A stretch of 43,971 nucleotides of DNA from Treponema sp. UBA1793. GTDB taxonomy: Bacteria; Spirochaetota; Spirochaetia; Treponematales; Treponemataceae. The notes below the pieces were generated by a model. That model did no database searches. It was not told where the DNA came from and saw only the letters and a program-made list of their open reading frames with translations. Positions 8,414 through 17,231 of this stretch are shown in pieces. Within the stretch, counting starts at the first letter, position 1, and each line of letters opens with the position of its first letter. The stretch covers positions 8,268 to 52,238 of the forward strand of contig DCFX01000040.1 in assembly GCA_002314445.1 (NCBI GenBank), given 5' to 3'. Both the position numbers and the translations under genes were made by a program.

Positions 8414-9664
8414 ATGAAACATTTTACATCCGTGGTGACTGCACTTCTTTGTGCATTTACCTTTTTTTCCTGTTCTACAGGACTCTCTACGGCGGATACT
8501 TTATCTTCGGGAAGTACTGCACGTACCGTTATAAGCGGAACCGGCGGTTCGATTACCGTGAACGGCATGACAAACTGTAATCTTACAGTGTCATATGCTC
8601 CCGGATCTCAGAAAAATTACGCACGCTTGTATGTGTCTGAAGGGAACGGAACGGGACTTGTCCTTGCGAATCAGGATATGACGTATGTGTCGGGAACGTA
8701 CTCGTATACGCTCAATCATGCAACATTTACGTCGGGCGCAATAGTATACGTATGTGTACTGGTGAACGACGGCGGAACGGAATCCTGCCTTCCACAGGGA
8801 GTGCTGTCCGATACGACGAGCTGGTCACAGATTACATACGGAGATACATCGGATAACAGCAGCAGCGATACACTCATAGACGGTGCTACATCGGGAACAA
8901 GCGTAACGGGAACGGCATCAGTATACACAGCTTCGGATATGACATGGGATACGCTTGTGTGGAGCGACGAATTCGAGGGGAGCTCACTGAAGACTTCAAA
9001 CTGGTGCTATGACACTGGAGCGGGGGGATGGGGAAACAGCGAGCTTGAAATATATACGGCCGGAAATGCAACAGTACACGGAGGTGTACTGGATATAACG
9101 GCGAAAAGCGACCTGACATCTGCAAGAATAAAAAGCAAAGGACTGAAAACGTTCAAATACGGAAGGATTGAAGCAAGAATGAAATGCAGCAACGGAACGG
9201 GATCATGGCCTGCCTTCTGGATGCTTGGGACAAGTTCTGACAGCTGGCCGTATCAGGGAGAAATAGACATAATGGAACACGCAAACAGTGACACGTATAC
9301 ATACCAGACGTGCCACTGGAACGGCAGCGGTTCCGATACCAGTACGGCGTACAGCCATGCGAGCTGGGGGCAGACGACAAATAATAATTACTGGAATAAG
9401 ATATCTTCACTTGACGTATCGGGATGGCATACGTATGCGATAGAATGGACAAGCACCCTTATCAGTTTTTACGTAGATGATACGAAAGTAATGGCGATGA
9501 CAATCGGCAGTTCGGCGGGAGCCGGGCTTGATGCGTTCAATTCTCCGTTTTATATCATATTCAATTTTGCAATGGGAGGACAGTTTCCTGCCGTGTATAC
9601 AAGCAGCAGTTTTACGAATCTTCCGTGGCACATGTATGTTGATTATGTGCGCGTGTATCAGTAA
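8414..9664 (+). CDS. GH16 beta-1,3-glucanase lipoprotein with N-terminal accessory module
   Basis: A 416-aa lipoprotein, lipobox ending FFSC (C20). Residues about 37-138 form a beta-sandwich-like module nearly identical to that of the next gene. Its segments include NYARLYVSEGNG and SCLPQGVLSDTTSW, and it may be a CBM56-like glucan-binding module, though that assignment is weak. A Ser/Thr-rich linker leads to a GH16 domain (about 175-416) with GEIDIMEH (E283, D285, E288) and end YVDYVRVYQ. The GH16 part and its linker closely resemble those of the gene at 11532, so the two are recent paralogues. GGAGG seven bases before the ATG sets the start. Confidence 0.93.
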   Translation: MKHFTSVVTALLCAFTFFSCSTGLSTADTLSSGSTARTVISGTGGSITVNGMTNCNLTVSYAPGSQKNYARLYVSEGNGTGLVLANQDMTYVSGTYSYTLNHATFTSGAIVYVCVLVNDGGTESCLPQGVLSDTTSWSQITYGDTSDNSSSDTLIDGATSGTSVTGTASVYTASDMTWDTLVWSDEFEGSSLKTSNWCYDTGAGGWGNSELEIYTAGNATVHGGVLDITAKSDLTSARIKSKGLKTFKYGRIEARMKCSNGTGSWPAFWMLGTSSDSWPYQGEIDIMEHANSDTYTYQTCHWNGSGSDTSTAYSHASWGQTTNNNYWNKISSLDVSGWHTYAIEWTSTLISFYVDDTKVMAMTIGSSAGAGLDAFNSPFYIIFNFAMGGQFPAVYTSSSFTNLPWHMYVDYVRVYQ

Positions 9665-9695
9665 CGGATGATTCATATAAAAAGGAAGTACTAGT

Positions 9696-11258
9696 ATGAA
9701 ACAGTTAATAGCAATTGTGATGTCCCTGCTTTGTGCTGCGTGGATTATCTCATGTTCTCAGTCACTTGATACGTCCGATGCAGGTTCCGGAGAAAATGCA
9801 GCGCGTACCGTTGTGAGCGGAACGAACGGAACTGTTACCGTAAGCGGCATGACAAGCTGCAGCCTGACGGTGTCCTATTCGCCCGGATCGGAGAAGAATT
9901 ATGCACGGTTGTATGTGTCCGAAGGAAACGGTTCCGGTCTTGTCCTGGCAAATCAGGATATGATTTATTCATCGGGGACATATTCTTACACGCTGACGAA
10001 TTCAACATTCACCTCAGGGGCTCTAATATATGTCTGTGTGCTTGTGAATGACAGCGGAACGGAATCCTGCCTTCCGCAGGGAGTGCTGTCCGATACGACG
10101 AGCTGGTCACAGATTACGTACGGAAAAAGTTCTTCATCAGATGAGACAAGTTCGGATCTCGTTTCTCTTGCATCGGGTTACGAAATGACTTTTCAGTTTG
10201 CAAACAATACAAGCAGTAAATATGCGGACAGCAGCATTTACATTTGCTGCATCGGACGCAACGCTGCAGGGAATTTCTGTTATCTTAAACCGGACGGAAC
10301 TCTTGTTCCTATCTCCTCTGGTTCTTCTAGTACATCATGGTCATATAAGCTCAGCGATTTGTCTTCCGGAATGCAGGTTCCGGCTACATTTACGTCGGGC
10401 AGACTGTACATTTCTATGGATAAACCTGTCGTTATGTCGGGCATTATTGACGGAGCTGGAAATGTCGGTGTCGTTCAGCCTGACCTTAATAATTCTTCAG
10501 ATGCGAATGCATCAACGATTTTTGACTGGATTGAATTTACGGTGACCGGCGGCGGATTCTGGGGCAATACGACTCAGGTTGATCAGTTCGGTCTCCCTGT
10601 GACGATGGCTATGTATAATGACAGCGGGTATTACCGGACAGTCGGTATTACGGAATCGCGCGATGCAATATTCTGTGAATTTAAATCGGAGGAGCCTGCT
10701 GAGTTCCAGACGCTTATTCAGAGTACTTACCGCATTATTGCACCATGCAAAGGCGAATTCCGCACGGGGAAGACATATGGTTCGTATATGTCAAGCTATG
10801 TTGACGAGGTATGGAATTATTATGCAGCAAACACTGTTACTGTAAGCCATCCACTCGGTGTGTTCAATATTCATGCATCAGGCGATCAGCTTATTTTTAC
10901 CTGCACAGATGGATACGGTACGGCCGTAACAGGACTGGATTATTATATTACCGGAAAACCTGATAACAACGCACTCATGGAAGGTTCAGGAGTGCTTGCT
11001 TCAGGAAATACTGTTGAAAAGGCTCTTCAGGCACAGATGTGCGCTGCACTGAACCGCCATGTCGCGGCGAATCCGTCCGCATGGGCAACGCCGGCTTCAT
11101 ATTACGGTTCCGCTCCGTGCAATTACTACGCGAAATTCTGGCACAATCACAGCATAGACGGGTATGCGTACGGCTTCTGTTATGATGATGTTGCGGATCA
11201 GAGTCCGCTTATTGAAACACACGAACCCCGTGGTCTTGTCATAGGAATAGGATTCTAG
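9696..11258 (+). CDS. GH64 beta-1,3-glucanase lipoprotein with the same accessory module
   Basis: A 520-aa lipoprotein, lipobox ending IISC (C20). Residues about 38-140 repeat the accessory module of the preceding gene at high identity. Residues about 155-520 are a GH64 domain: FDWIEF, then GGGFWGN, then VDQFGLP. E280 and D296 are 16 residues apart, the same separation as the catalytic Glu154 and Asp170 of the Streptomyces matensis laminaripentaose-producing enzyme. Further GH64-like segments are SYVDEVWNYY and the C-terminal HNHSIDGYAYGFCYDD. GH64 enzymes invert and release laminaripentaose, so this enzyme would complement the retaining GH16 enzymes. It lies 31 bases after the preceding gene and shares its transcript. 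Confidence 0.9.
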   Translation: MKQLIAIVMSLLCAAWIISCSQSLDTSDAGSGENAARTVVSGTNGTVTVSGMTSCSLTVSYSPGSEKNYARLYVSEGNGSGLVLANQDMIYSSGTYSYTLTNSTFTSGALIYVCVLVNDSGTESCLPQGVLSDTTSWSQITYGKSSSSDETSSDLVSLASGYEMTFQFANNTSSKYADSSIYICCIGRNAAGNFCYLKPDGTLVPISSGSSSTSWSYKLSDLSSGMQVPATFTSGRLYISMDKPVVMSGIIDGAGNVGVVQPDLNNSSDANASTIFDWIEFTVTGGGFWGNTTQVDQFGLPVTMAMYNDSGYYRTVGITESRDAIFCEFKSEEPAEFQTLIQSTYRIIAPCKGEFRTGKTYGSYMSSYVDEVWNYYAANTVTVSHPLGVFNIHASGDQLIFTCTDGYGTAVTGLDYYITGKPDNNALMEGSGVLASGNTVEKALQAQMCAALNRHVAANPSAWATPASYYGSAPCNYYAKFWHNHSIDGYAYGFCYDDVADQSPLIETHEPRGLVIGIGF

Positions 11259-11340
11259 AAAATATATTGAGTAAATTCCGGTGATTCAACAGGCTTGATC
11301 TCCGGTTGTTTTCTAAAATTGTTTTTCTGCCGGTATTTTA

Positions 11341-11373
11341 AGCTGCCTGAGATAAAATCAGGCAGCTGTTTTT
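11341..11373 (+). terminator. Rho-independent terminator after the GH64 gene
   Basis: A perfect 10-bp stem pairs AGCTGCCTGA (11341-11350) with TCAGGCAGCT (11358-11367), followed by GTTTTT. A weaker inverted repeat, GACAGA/TCTGTC (11421-11442), lies downstream with no T-run. Confidence 0.92.
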
Positions 11374-11458
11374 AAAAAGGGAAAAAATTAATCAGGGCCT
11401 TTCCCCGTAATGTAAAATCGGACAGACTTTGTGTTATCTGTCAGTCCCCGAAATAATC

Positions 11459-11473
11459 ATACCTTTCTGAAAA
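11459..11473 (+). promoter_or_regulatory. ATACCTTTCTGAAAA element before the third GH16 gene
   Basis: It is identical over 15 bases to the element at 8334-8348 and lies 59 bases before the start codon at 11532. The palindromic core is TTTCTGAAA. A degenerate second copy may follow near 11480-11490. A regulator-binding role is inferred. Confidence 0.45.
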
Positions 11474-11531
11474 TGAATTCCTTTTGAATATTCATGATAT
11501 ATAAGAAAATAATTATTATTAAGGATAAAAA

Positions 11532-12716
11532 ATGCGGACTATACATATTATCATATTGACAGCGGCTGTAATACTTGTCGTTTCATATTCCGGGTGTACT
11601 ACAGCGTCAGACTGGAGCGGTTCCTCATCCAGCGGAAGTTCAACAGTTGCGGTGACAGGAGTTTCGATCAGCGGAAGCGATTCCGTAACAACCGGCAGTT
11701 TCATCACATTGAGTGCAACGGTGACTCCTGATAACGCAACCGACAAAACTGTGAAATGGTCTGTATACAGCGGGAACAGTTATGTTTCTATTAATACAGA
11801 TGGAGTTGTAACAGGAATAACAGCGGGGGCGGCTGTAATCAAAGCCGCTGTCGGCGGGAAATCTGCATCAAAGACAATTACAGTGAGTGAGGCAACCCCA
11901 TCCGGAGATGGAAGTGAAAATAACACAGTAACTGACGGTGCAACTAACGGGACAAGCGTAACAGGTTCTGCTTCAACGTATACCGCATCAGATACAACGT
12001 GGGATACACTTGTCTGGAGCGATGAATTTGAAGGAACTTCTATTAAGACGGCTGACTGGTGCTATGATACCGGTGCCGGCGGGTGGGGAAACGGCGAACT
12101 GGAGACATATACGACCGATAATACAGCCGTTCACGGAGGAGTACTTGATATAACTGCGGACAGCAGTTTGAGATCTGCGAGGATCAAGAGCAAAGGATTA
12201 AAGACGTTCAAATACGGAAAAATTGAAGCTCGTATAAAGAGCAGCCAGGGAACCGGTTCCTGGCCTGCTTTCTGGATGCTCGGAACAAGTTCAGATAACT
12301 GGCCGTATCAGGGCGAGATGGATATTATGGAACACGTAAACAGCGACTCATTTACGTATCAGACGTGCCATTGGAATACAAACGGGATAAGTACGAGTGC
12401 AGCGTACAGCCATGCGTCGTGGGGGCAAACAACGAATAATAATTACTGGAATACTATCGCTTCGGTAAATGTAGCAGAATGGTACGTGTATGCAATTGAG
12501 TGGACAAGCACACTTATTAAATTTTATGTCGACGGCACGGAAGTTATGGAAATGTCCATCGGTGATTCTTCTTCGGGGACTGACGCGTTCAATTATCCGT
12601 TTTATATCATATTCAACTTTGCGATGGGAGGCCAGTTCCCTGGTATTTACAACAGCTCTGGATTTACGGGTATCCCGTGGCATATGTATGTAGATTATGT
12701 ACGTGTATATCAGTAA
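11532..12716 (+). CDS. GH16 beta-1,3-glucanase lipoprotein with bacterial Ig-like (BID_2) domain
   Basis: A 394-aa lipoprotein, lipobox ending SYSGC (C22). Residues about 40-118 are a BID_2-type Ig-like domain: VTGVSISG, then VTPDNATDKTVKWS, then GVVTGITAGAAVIKA. A short linker similar to that of the 8414 gene precedes the GH16 domain (about 145-394), which has GEMDIMEH (E262, D264, E267) and ends YVDYVRVYQ. The catalytic part closely resembles the 8414 protein, so the accessory domain was exchanged after duplication. AAGGAT eight bases upstream supports the ATG. It appears to be its own transcription unit, with a terminator before it and the shared upstream element. Confidence 0.93.
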   Translation: MRTIHIIILTAAVILVVSYSGCTTASDWSGSSSSGSSTVAVTGVSISGSDSVTTGSFITLSATVTPDNATDKTVKWSVYSGNSYVSINTDGVVTGITAGAAVIKAAVGGKSASKTITVSEATPSGDGSENNTVTDGATNGTSVTGSASTYTASDTTWDTLVWSDEFEGTSIKTADWCYDTGAGGWGNGELETYTTDNTAVHGGVLDITADSSLRSARIKSKGLKTFKYGKIEARIKSSQGTGSWPAFWMLGTSSDNWPYQGEMDIMEHVNSDSFTYQTCHWNTNGISTSAAYSHASWGQTTNNNYWNTIASVNVAEWYVYAIEWTSTLIKFYVDGTEVMEMSIGDSSSGTDAFNYPFYIIFNFAMGGQFPGIYNSSGFTGIPWHMYVDYVRVYQ

Positions 12717-12784
12717 AAGATGTAATGTTTCCGGCTCCCCGTGTATGTTTTAATAAAGTAAGGTATATCTGATCCGAAGAAAAA

Positions 12785-12799
12785 ACACTTTTCTGAAAT
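12785..12799 (+). promoter_or_regulatory. ACACTTTTCTGAAAT element before the small lipoprotein gene
   Basis: A degenerate copy of the element seen at 8334 and 11459, ending 69 bases before the start codon at 12868. The TTTCTGAAA core is intact. Confidence 0.38.
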
Positions 12800-12867
12800 G
12801 AAGAGGTCTACCGGATTTTATTAAACGGATGGAAAATAAAAATATAAAAAGTGAATAAGGAGCAGGT

Positions 12868-13473
12868 ATGAAAAAAATAACAATGGCTATGGTTGCGTGT
12901 GGTCTTTTAGTTGCCGCAGCGATATTCAGCGGATGTGCTGATGCAGCGACCGCTGATGACGGCAGCAGCGGAAATGACGGCGATAGTTCCGGCACTAATA
13001 CTGTTTTATGGTCGAAATTTGAAGGTGCGGATCTTCAGGTTTGGAGCAATACCTTTACCGCAGAAACAAATGATACGGATGGCATGATAATTACTGTCGG
13101 TTCTTCAGGCTGGTGGGGAGGATGCTTCTGTAATAATGCGGCGGATGCAGCTGGGGCTGCAACAACATTTGATATGTCGAACGTTGCTAAAATTACATTT
13201 GACGTAAAAGGATCAGCCGCCGGCTCTTTCTGGGTCAGCTGCAGCGACAGTACTGCAGCTACAAAGGGACAGACAGCCATCGCGCTTACGACTGACTGGG
13301 TTAATAAAGAATTTTCATGTGCATCATATGTCGGCAGTACTGATTATGGTGTGCTTGACATAGGCGGCGGTGATCTGAGTACGACAGCAACTTCCGGTTA
13401 TAAGGTTTACATAAAAAATATTGCATTCTGGAATGCAGCCGGTAATGAAATAGTTCCAGCCCGAAGCGAATAG
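12868..13473 (+). CDS. Small lipoprotein, probable glycan-binding beta-sandwich
   Basis: A 201-aa lipoprotein, lipobox ending FSGC (C23). No catalytic motif is visible. The mature part, after an Asp/Ser/Gly-rich linker, has the strand pattern of a jelly-roll binding module. It contains SSGWWGGCFCNN, ITFDVKG and a final VYIKNIAFWNAAGNE, which is how CBM11- or CBM4-like domains often close. The last domain of the next gene shares a similar Trp-Gly-Gly-Cys segment (SWGGGC) and a similar end. It is likely a surface glucan-binding protein, but no family can be assigned with certainty. AAGGAG seven bases before the ATG sets the start. Confidence 0.75.
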   Translation: MKKITMAMVACGLLVAAAIFSGCADAATADDGSSGNDGDSSGTNTVLWSKFEGADLQVWSNTFTAETNDTDGMIITVGSSGWWGGCFCNNAADAAGAATTFDMSNVAKITFDVKGSAAGSFWVSCSDSTAATKGQTAIALTTDWVNKEFSCASYVGSTDYGVLDIGGGDLSTTATSGYKVYIKNIAFWNAAGNEIVPARSE

Positions 13474-13520
13474 AAAATTTATTAGTAATGAAAAGTGATA
13501 CTGTTTTTGAGGAGGAAAAA

Positions 13521-15230
13521 ATGAAAAAAATTATGTGGTTAGCAGCATTTCTTGCACTGCTGATTGGAATTTCCGGCTGTACAAATAATCTGAGCGGAGA
13601 TGACGGAGGCAGTGGTACCGTGGCGGTTTCCGGAATTACAATTACATCTGCCACCGGTTCCGGCACAATTGTTAATGGCGCAACACTTCAGCTTACTGCG
13701 GTTATAACACCTGACAATGCAACGAATAAAGAAGTTACCTGGTCGTCCAGTGATGCAGCTGAAACATATTTAGCCGTAGATCAAAACGGTTTGGTAACTG
13801 CAAAAGCCGTTACTACAGACAACGTAACAATTACGGCGACAGCAAAAGACGGTTCCGGGGTACAGGGAACGTTTGATTTATCTGTTAAGGAAAACGCTGG
13901 TTCAGGTGGTCTCAGTTTTACAACACTATCGCTCGCAACTGTCGCGTACGGTTCAAGTGGCGAAGGCGGCGAAAGTGTTGTTGCGAAGACTCCTGGAACA
14001 GTCGGGCTTTGGTATGACGCTGCAAACTGGGTTGGAGCAACTGTTGTCCCGGGCAACGTGACTGCTGCAGTCAACAGTTTAAGCTTTGATTACACGGTGA
14101 GCAGCGGTTCGTCTGCGTACGGCATTCAGCTGTTCGATACAGTCAGCACGAACGGAACATATCTTGTAACATATACGGTTACATCAGGAATATCACAGGA
14201 CGTTGTGTGCAACGGATATACCTATGCGCTAACGGCAGGAACAGCACAGAACGTTAGTGCGCTGATGACTGTTTCCGGCGCATCTTCTACATCCGGCGGT
14301 ACAGTTATAAGCATTCAGATTCCTGTAGACTCGACCGATAGTACAGGCTGCTCGTTCTCAATTTCAAATGCAAAGTATGCGGCAGTGAGCGATAGTGATT
14401 TTACATTGAGTGCACTTGCCGTTTCATCCTCAACTGCAGCAATTGTTGCGGGTAATACAAAATCTCTGACTCTTACAGGAGCTTATTCAATTACTGATTC
14501 TGATTCAGTTGTCTATACGGTTTATAAGACTGTAGCAGTGACAGACGCTTCATGGAGTTCTGACAAAGAATCTGTTGCCACCGTTTCTGACGGTACGATA
14601 CAGGCTGTAGCAGAAGGCAGCGCAGTTATTACTGCAACTGTGGATGGAAAAAGTGCAACATGTACAGTTACAGTATCTCCCAAAGCGACTGTCAGTAATT
14701 TATCAGTATCACTGGATACCAGGAATCTTGTTCAGGATTCCAGAATACTGGACTGTATTGACACTAATTCGTGGGGCGGTGGTTGCAGCACGAATCCTGC
14801 CGTAACTACATATTCAAATGTTAAAGCAATAGAATATACGCTGGCTGATTCTTACTCCTGGGCCGGTGCATTCTGGCAGAGTAATTCAGATACAAACAGC
14901 AATTATGTGGATTTGAGCAATTACTCAAAAATGGTCGTAAAGTTCAACGATGATGCATGTACAAACAGCAGCGGAGATACCGTGGATTGTACCACTGCGA
15001 TTTTGAAACTTGTCAGCATCGGCGGCGGAACAGGTGCCATTCAGATAGCTGGTAATGCCGATGTTACAATAAGCGGTCCTGATTCAGATGGATATAAAAC
15101 AATTTCAATCGGGTTAAGTAAGTTTACGGACGTGGATCTTTCACAGGTCTATTGCGTTGGATTCTGTAACTGGGAGAATAACGGCATCGTTCATGGTAAA
15201 ATGTATATAGCGGATGTTCATTTTGAGTAA
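13521..15230 (+). CDS. Multidomain lipoprotein with two Ig-like domains and binding-type modules
   Basis: A 569-aa lipoprotein. The start at 13521 is chosen over an ATG at 13488 because GAGGAGG (13509-13515) lies five bases before it and the signal peptide then begins properly; the lipobox ends GISGC (C20). Domains in order: BID_2-like Ig domain (about 34-122, with VITPDNATNKEVTWSSSD), a beta-sandwich (about 130-295), a second BID_2-like domain (about 300-388, with DASWSSDKESVATVSDG), and a C-terminal module (about 395-569) with SWGGGC, SWAGAFWQSN and VYCVGFCNW. No catalytic signature is seen. It is probably a surface glycan-binding partner of the glucanases, cotranscribed with the preceding gene. 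Confidence 0.78.
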   Translation: MKKIMWLAAFLALLIGISGCTNNLSGDDGGSGTVAVSGITITSATGSGTIVNGATLQLTAVITPDNATNKEVTWSSSDAAETYLAVDQNGLVTAKAVTTDNVTITATAKDGSGVQGTFDLSVKENAGSGGLSFTTLSLATVAYGSSGEGGESVVAKTPGTVGLWYDAANWVGATVVPGNVTAAVNSLSFDYTVSSGSSAYGIQLFDTVSTNGTYLVTYTVTSGISQDVVCNGYTYALTAGTAQNVSALMTVSGASSTSGGTVISIQIPVDSTDSTGCSFSISNAKYAAVSDSDFTLSALAVSSSTAAIVAGNTKSLTLTGAYSITDSDSVVYTVYKTVAVTDASWSSDKESVATVSDGTIQAVAEGSAVITATVDGKSATCTVTVSPKATVSNLSVSLDTRNLVQDSRILDCIDTNSWGGGCSTNPAVTTYSNVKAIEYTLADSYSWAGAFWQSNSDTNSNYVDLSNYSKMVVKFNDDACTNSSGDTVDCTTAILKLVSIGGGTGAIQIAGNADVTISGPDSDGYKTISIGLSKFTDVDLSQVYCVGFCNWENNGIVHGKMYIADVHFE

Positions 15231-15260
15231 CTAGTTTTACAGACGATATTTCATTCTTCT

Positions 15261-15296
15261 GCCGGTCGTTATTTTCTGACGGCCGGCGGTTTTTTT
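15261..15296 (+). terminator. Rho-independent terminator before the two-component genes
   Basis: A 9-bp stem with one G-T pair, GCCGGTCGT (15261-15269) with ACGGCCGGC (15279-15287), is followed by GG and seven T. Confidence 0.9.
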
Positions 15297-15319
15297 GAAT
15301 GCTGAAAACCCCAAAATAG

Positions 15320-15334
15320 ACACCATTCAGAAAA
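15320..15334 (+). promoter_or_regulatory. ACACCATTCAGAAAA element before the histidine kinase gene
   Basis: A variant of the element found before three glucanase-locus units, ending 44 bases before the TTG start at 15378. If it is the response regulator's site, the regulator pair may control itself. Confidence 0.35.
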
Positions 15335-15377
15335 TATGCTATCTTTCATAAGCTGAAGAACGGGGAGAAAATCAAAT

Positions 15378-17231
15378 TTGGAGAATATAAATACGATAGC
15401 CCGTCTTTTTAATAAACGTATTGAATTTTCTCACAGACTTGTACTTGTATATACATGCATTGTCATTATTCCTCTTCTCGCTCTTTTTACATACATAATT
15501 GTTTTAACGGAACATACAGAGTCTGCAGAATTGGATGCTCAGTGTGAAAAAGCTGTTCGTGATCACTCAGCAGAAATTGACGGGTATATTCATACTTTCG
15601 ATCTGCTCGAAACAATGATAACTTCAAACGACGATTTGATGTTGTTTTTTACAATTCCGGAGAATTGCGATGAAGCGGAAATTATTGAAACAACAAACAG
15701 GGAAGCGACAACAATAGAGAGACTTCAGACCGTTATGCCGACAATATATGCAGTGCGGATTTTTGCAGATAATTCTCTTATCCCTGAGCGCTGGCCGGTA
15801 ATTGTGAGTTCACAAAGAACAGACTTAAGGAGACTTAGTAAATGGGAACTGAATTATTCTGCCGGATATATGGGAAATCAAAACGCACTAAAGGGGCTTT
15901 CCGTTTGTACAACCCGGCGGATAATAAATAAAAAGCGTGAAATAGGCTGGCTTCAGATTTCAATGAAAATGAATGATTTCTTTTCATTTGCATACAAAAT
16001 ACCTGAGCCATATCAGAATGATTATGTGTTTTTCATTCAAAAAACCGGAAAAAAAACAGAACTGATTCCTGTTACTAATTCTCAAATGAATAAAATTAAT
16101 CAGCCGCTCGGAAAAAAAGAAGTTGAAAAGCTTTCATCTGTTTATGCAGCATCGGGAGGCAACGGTATCGGGAAAATCTCAGGAGAAAGACGTACCCATC
16201 TTGCATCATGGCGGACGAATTCCGTTTTGAATATAGTTGTTGTTCATACGTGCTCAACTGAAATCATAGCAGGGTCAATTATCAGAATCGCTGTCATCGC
16301 TGTATTCGGACTGCTGGCTTCCGTTCTTGTTCTGTATTTTTTAATAAGTAAGACAACATCGCGTCTTATGTCCGGCGTTTATTCGGTTATGGATGGAATG
16401 AAACAGGTTCGCGAAGGAAAATTTAATGTGAAGATTTCCGTCACGAGTACCGATGAGGTTGGAGAAACGCAAAGAACGTTCAACTCAATGACGGAGCAGC
16501 TTCTTTCGCAGATTACACAAATAAAAAATGAGCAGCAGCTTATTGCCGATACTGAGATGAAAGCAATGCAGAATCAGATAAACGCGCATTTTCTGTACAA
16601 TGTGCTTGAAACGATACGTATGCAGGCTGTCCTCGCAGATCAGGATGATATAGCCGGAAGTATTATAGTTGTCGGAAAGATGATGCGTTACTGCCTGCGC
16701 TGGCGCGTGCACTCCGTTACAATCGCCCAGGAAATGGAATATATAAAATCATATATCTACATTTTGAATATACGCAATGATTATGTCGTAACGCTCGAAT
16801 CTGATATCCCGGAACAATATGAAACGCTTACGATTCCGAAAATGATGCTTCAGCCGTTTATAGAAAATGCATTCAACTATGCCATAGAACCGCAGGCTCG
16901 TGACGCGGCCATCCGTCTCTATGTAGAACCAGACGCTGATGGGAAAAAGATCTGGCTGTGTATACAGGATTTCGGCTGCGGTATGAGTGAAGAAAAACTT
17001 GCTGAAATTTACGGATATCTTGCGGATGATACGTATGAACGTGATACAAAAGGCAGTATCGGGATGAAAAATATTCAGCAGCGGCTTACTATGTTCTTCG
17101 GGAAAGATTATCGCCTTGAAATATTTTCGGAAACGGGAAAGGGAACACTCGTCCGCGTTCCTGTTCCTCTTGAGTTTTATAATGAAAATTCGGTATCGGC
17201 TGATTGCGGCAGAACGGGAACTGAAAAATGA
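15378..17231 (+). CDS. Sensor histidine kinase, YesM/LytS type
   Basis: A 617-aa membrane kinase. It starts at a TTG with GGGGAG (15362-15367) ten bases upstream. A membrane segment near residues 22-43 and another near 300-325 flank an extracytoplasmic sensing region of about 255 residues. A HAMP domain follows (about 325-380), then the His_kinase family motif NAHFLYNVLETIR with the likely phospho-acceptor H404. The ATPase domain has PFIENAFNYA (N box) and GSIGMKNIQQRL. This architecture is usual for sensors that respond to extracellular sugars, often together with an LplB-type importer. It overlaps the response-regulator gene by four bases (ATGA). Confidence 0.95.
   Translation: MENINTIARLFNKRIEFSHRLVLVYTCIVIIPLLALFTYIIVLTEHTESAELDAQCEKAVRDHSAEIDGYIHTFDLLETMITSNDDLMLFFTIPENCDEAEIIETTNREATTIERLQTVMPTIYAVRIFADNSLIPERWPVIVSSQRTDLRRLSKWELNYSAGYMGNQNALKGLSVCTTRRIINKKREIGWLQISMKMNDFFSFAYKIPEPYQNDYVFFIQKTGKKTELIPVTNSQMNKINQPLGKKEVEKLSSVYAASGGNGIGKISGERRTHLASWRTNSVLNIVVVHTCSTEIIAGSIIRIAVIAVFGLLASVLVLYFLISKTTSRLMSGVYSVMDGMKQVREGKFNVKISVTSTDEVGETQRTFNSMTEQLLSQITQIKNEQQLIADTEMKAMQNQINAHFLYNVLETIRMQAVLADQDDIAGSIIVVGKMMRYCLRWRVHSVTIAQEMEYIKSYIYILNIRNDYVVTLESDIPEQYETLTIPKMMLQPFIENAFNYAIEPQARDAAIRLYVEPDADGKKIWLCIQDFGCGMSEEKLAEIYGYLADDTYERDTKGSIGMKNIQQRLTMFFGKDYRLEIFSETGKGTLVRVPVPLEFYNENSVSADCGRTGTEK

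Noticed and set aside
11421..11442. GACAGA/TCTGTC inverted repeat as a second terminator or operator
   Set aside because: The 6-bp stem has a 10-base loop and no T-run; it is too weak to call.
8414..12716. Mobile element as the cause of repeated GH16 genes
   Set aside because: No transposase, terminal repeats or target duplications were seen; duplication and recombination explain it.
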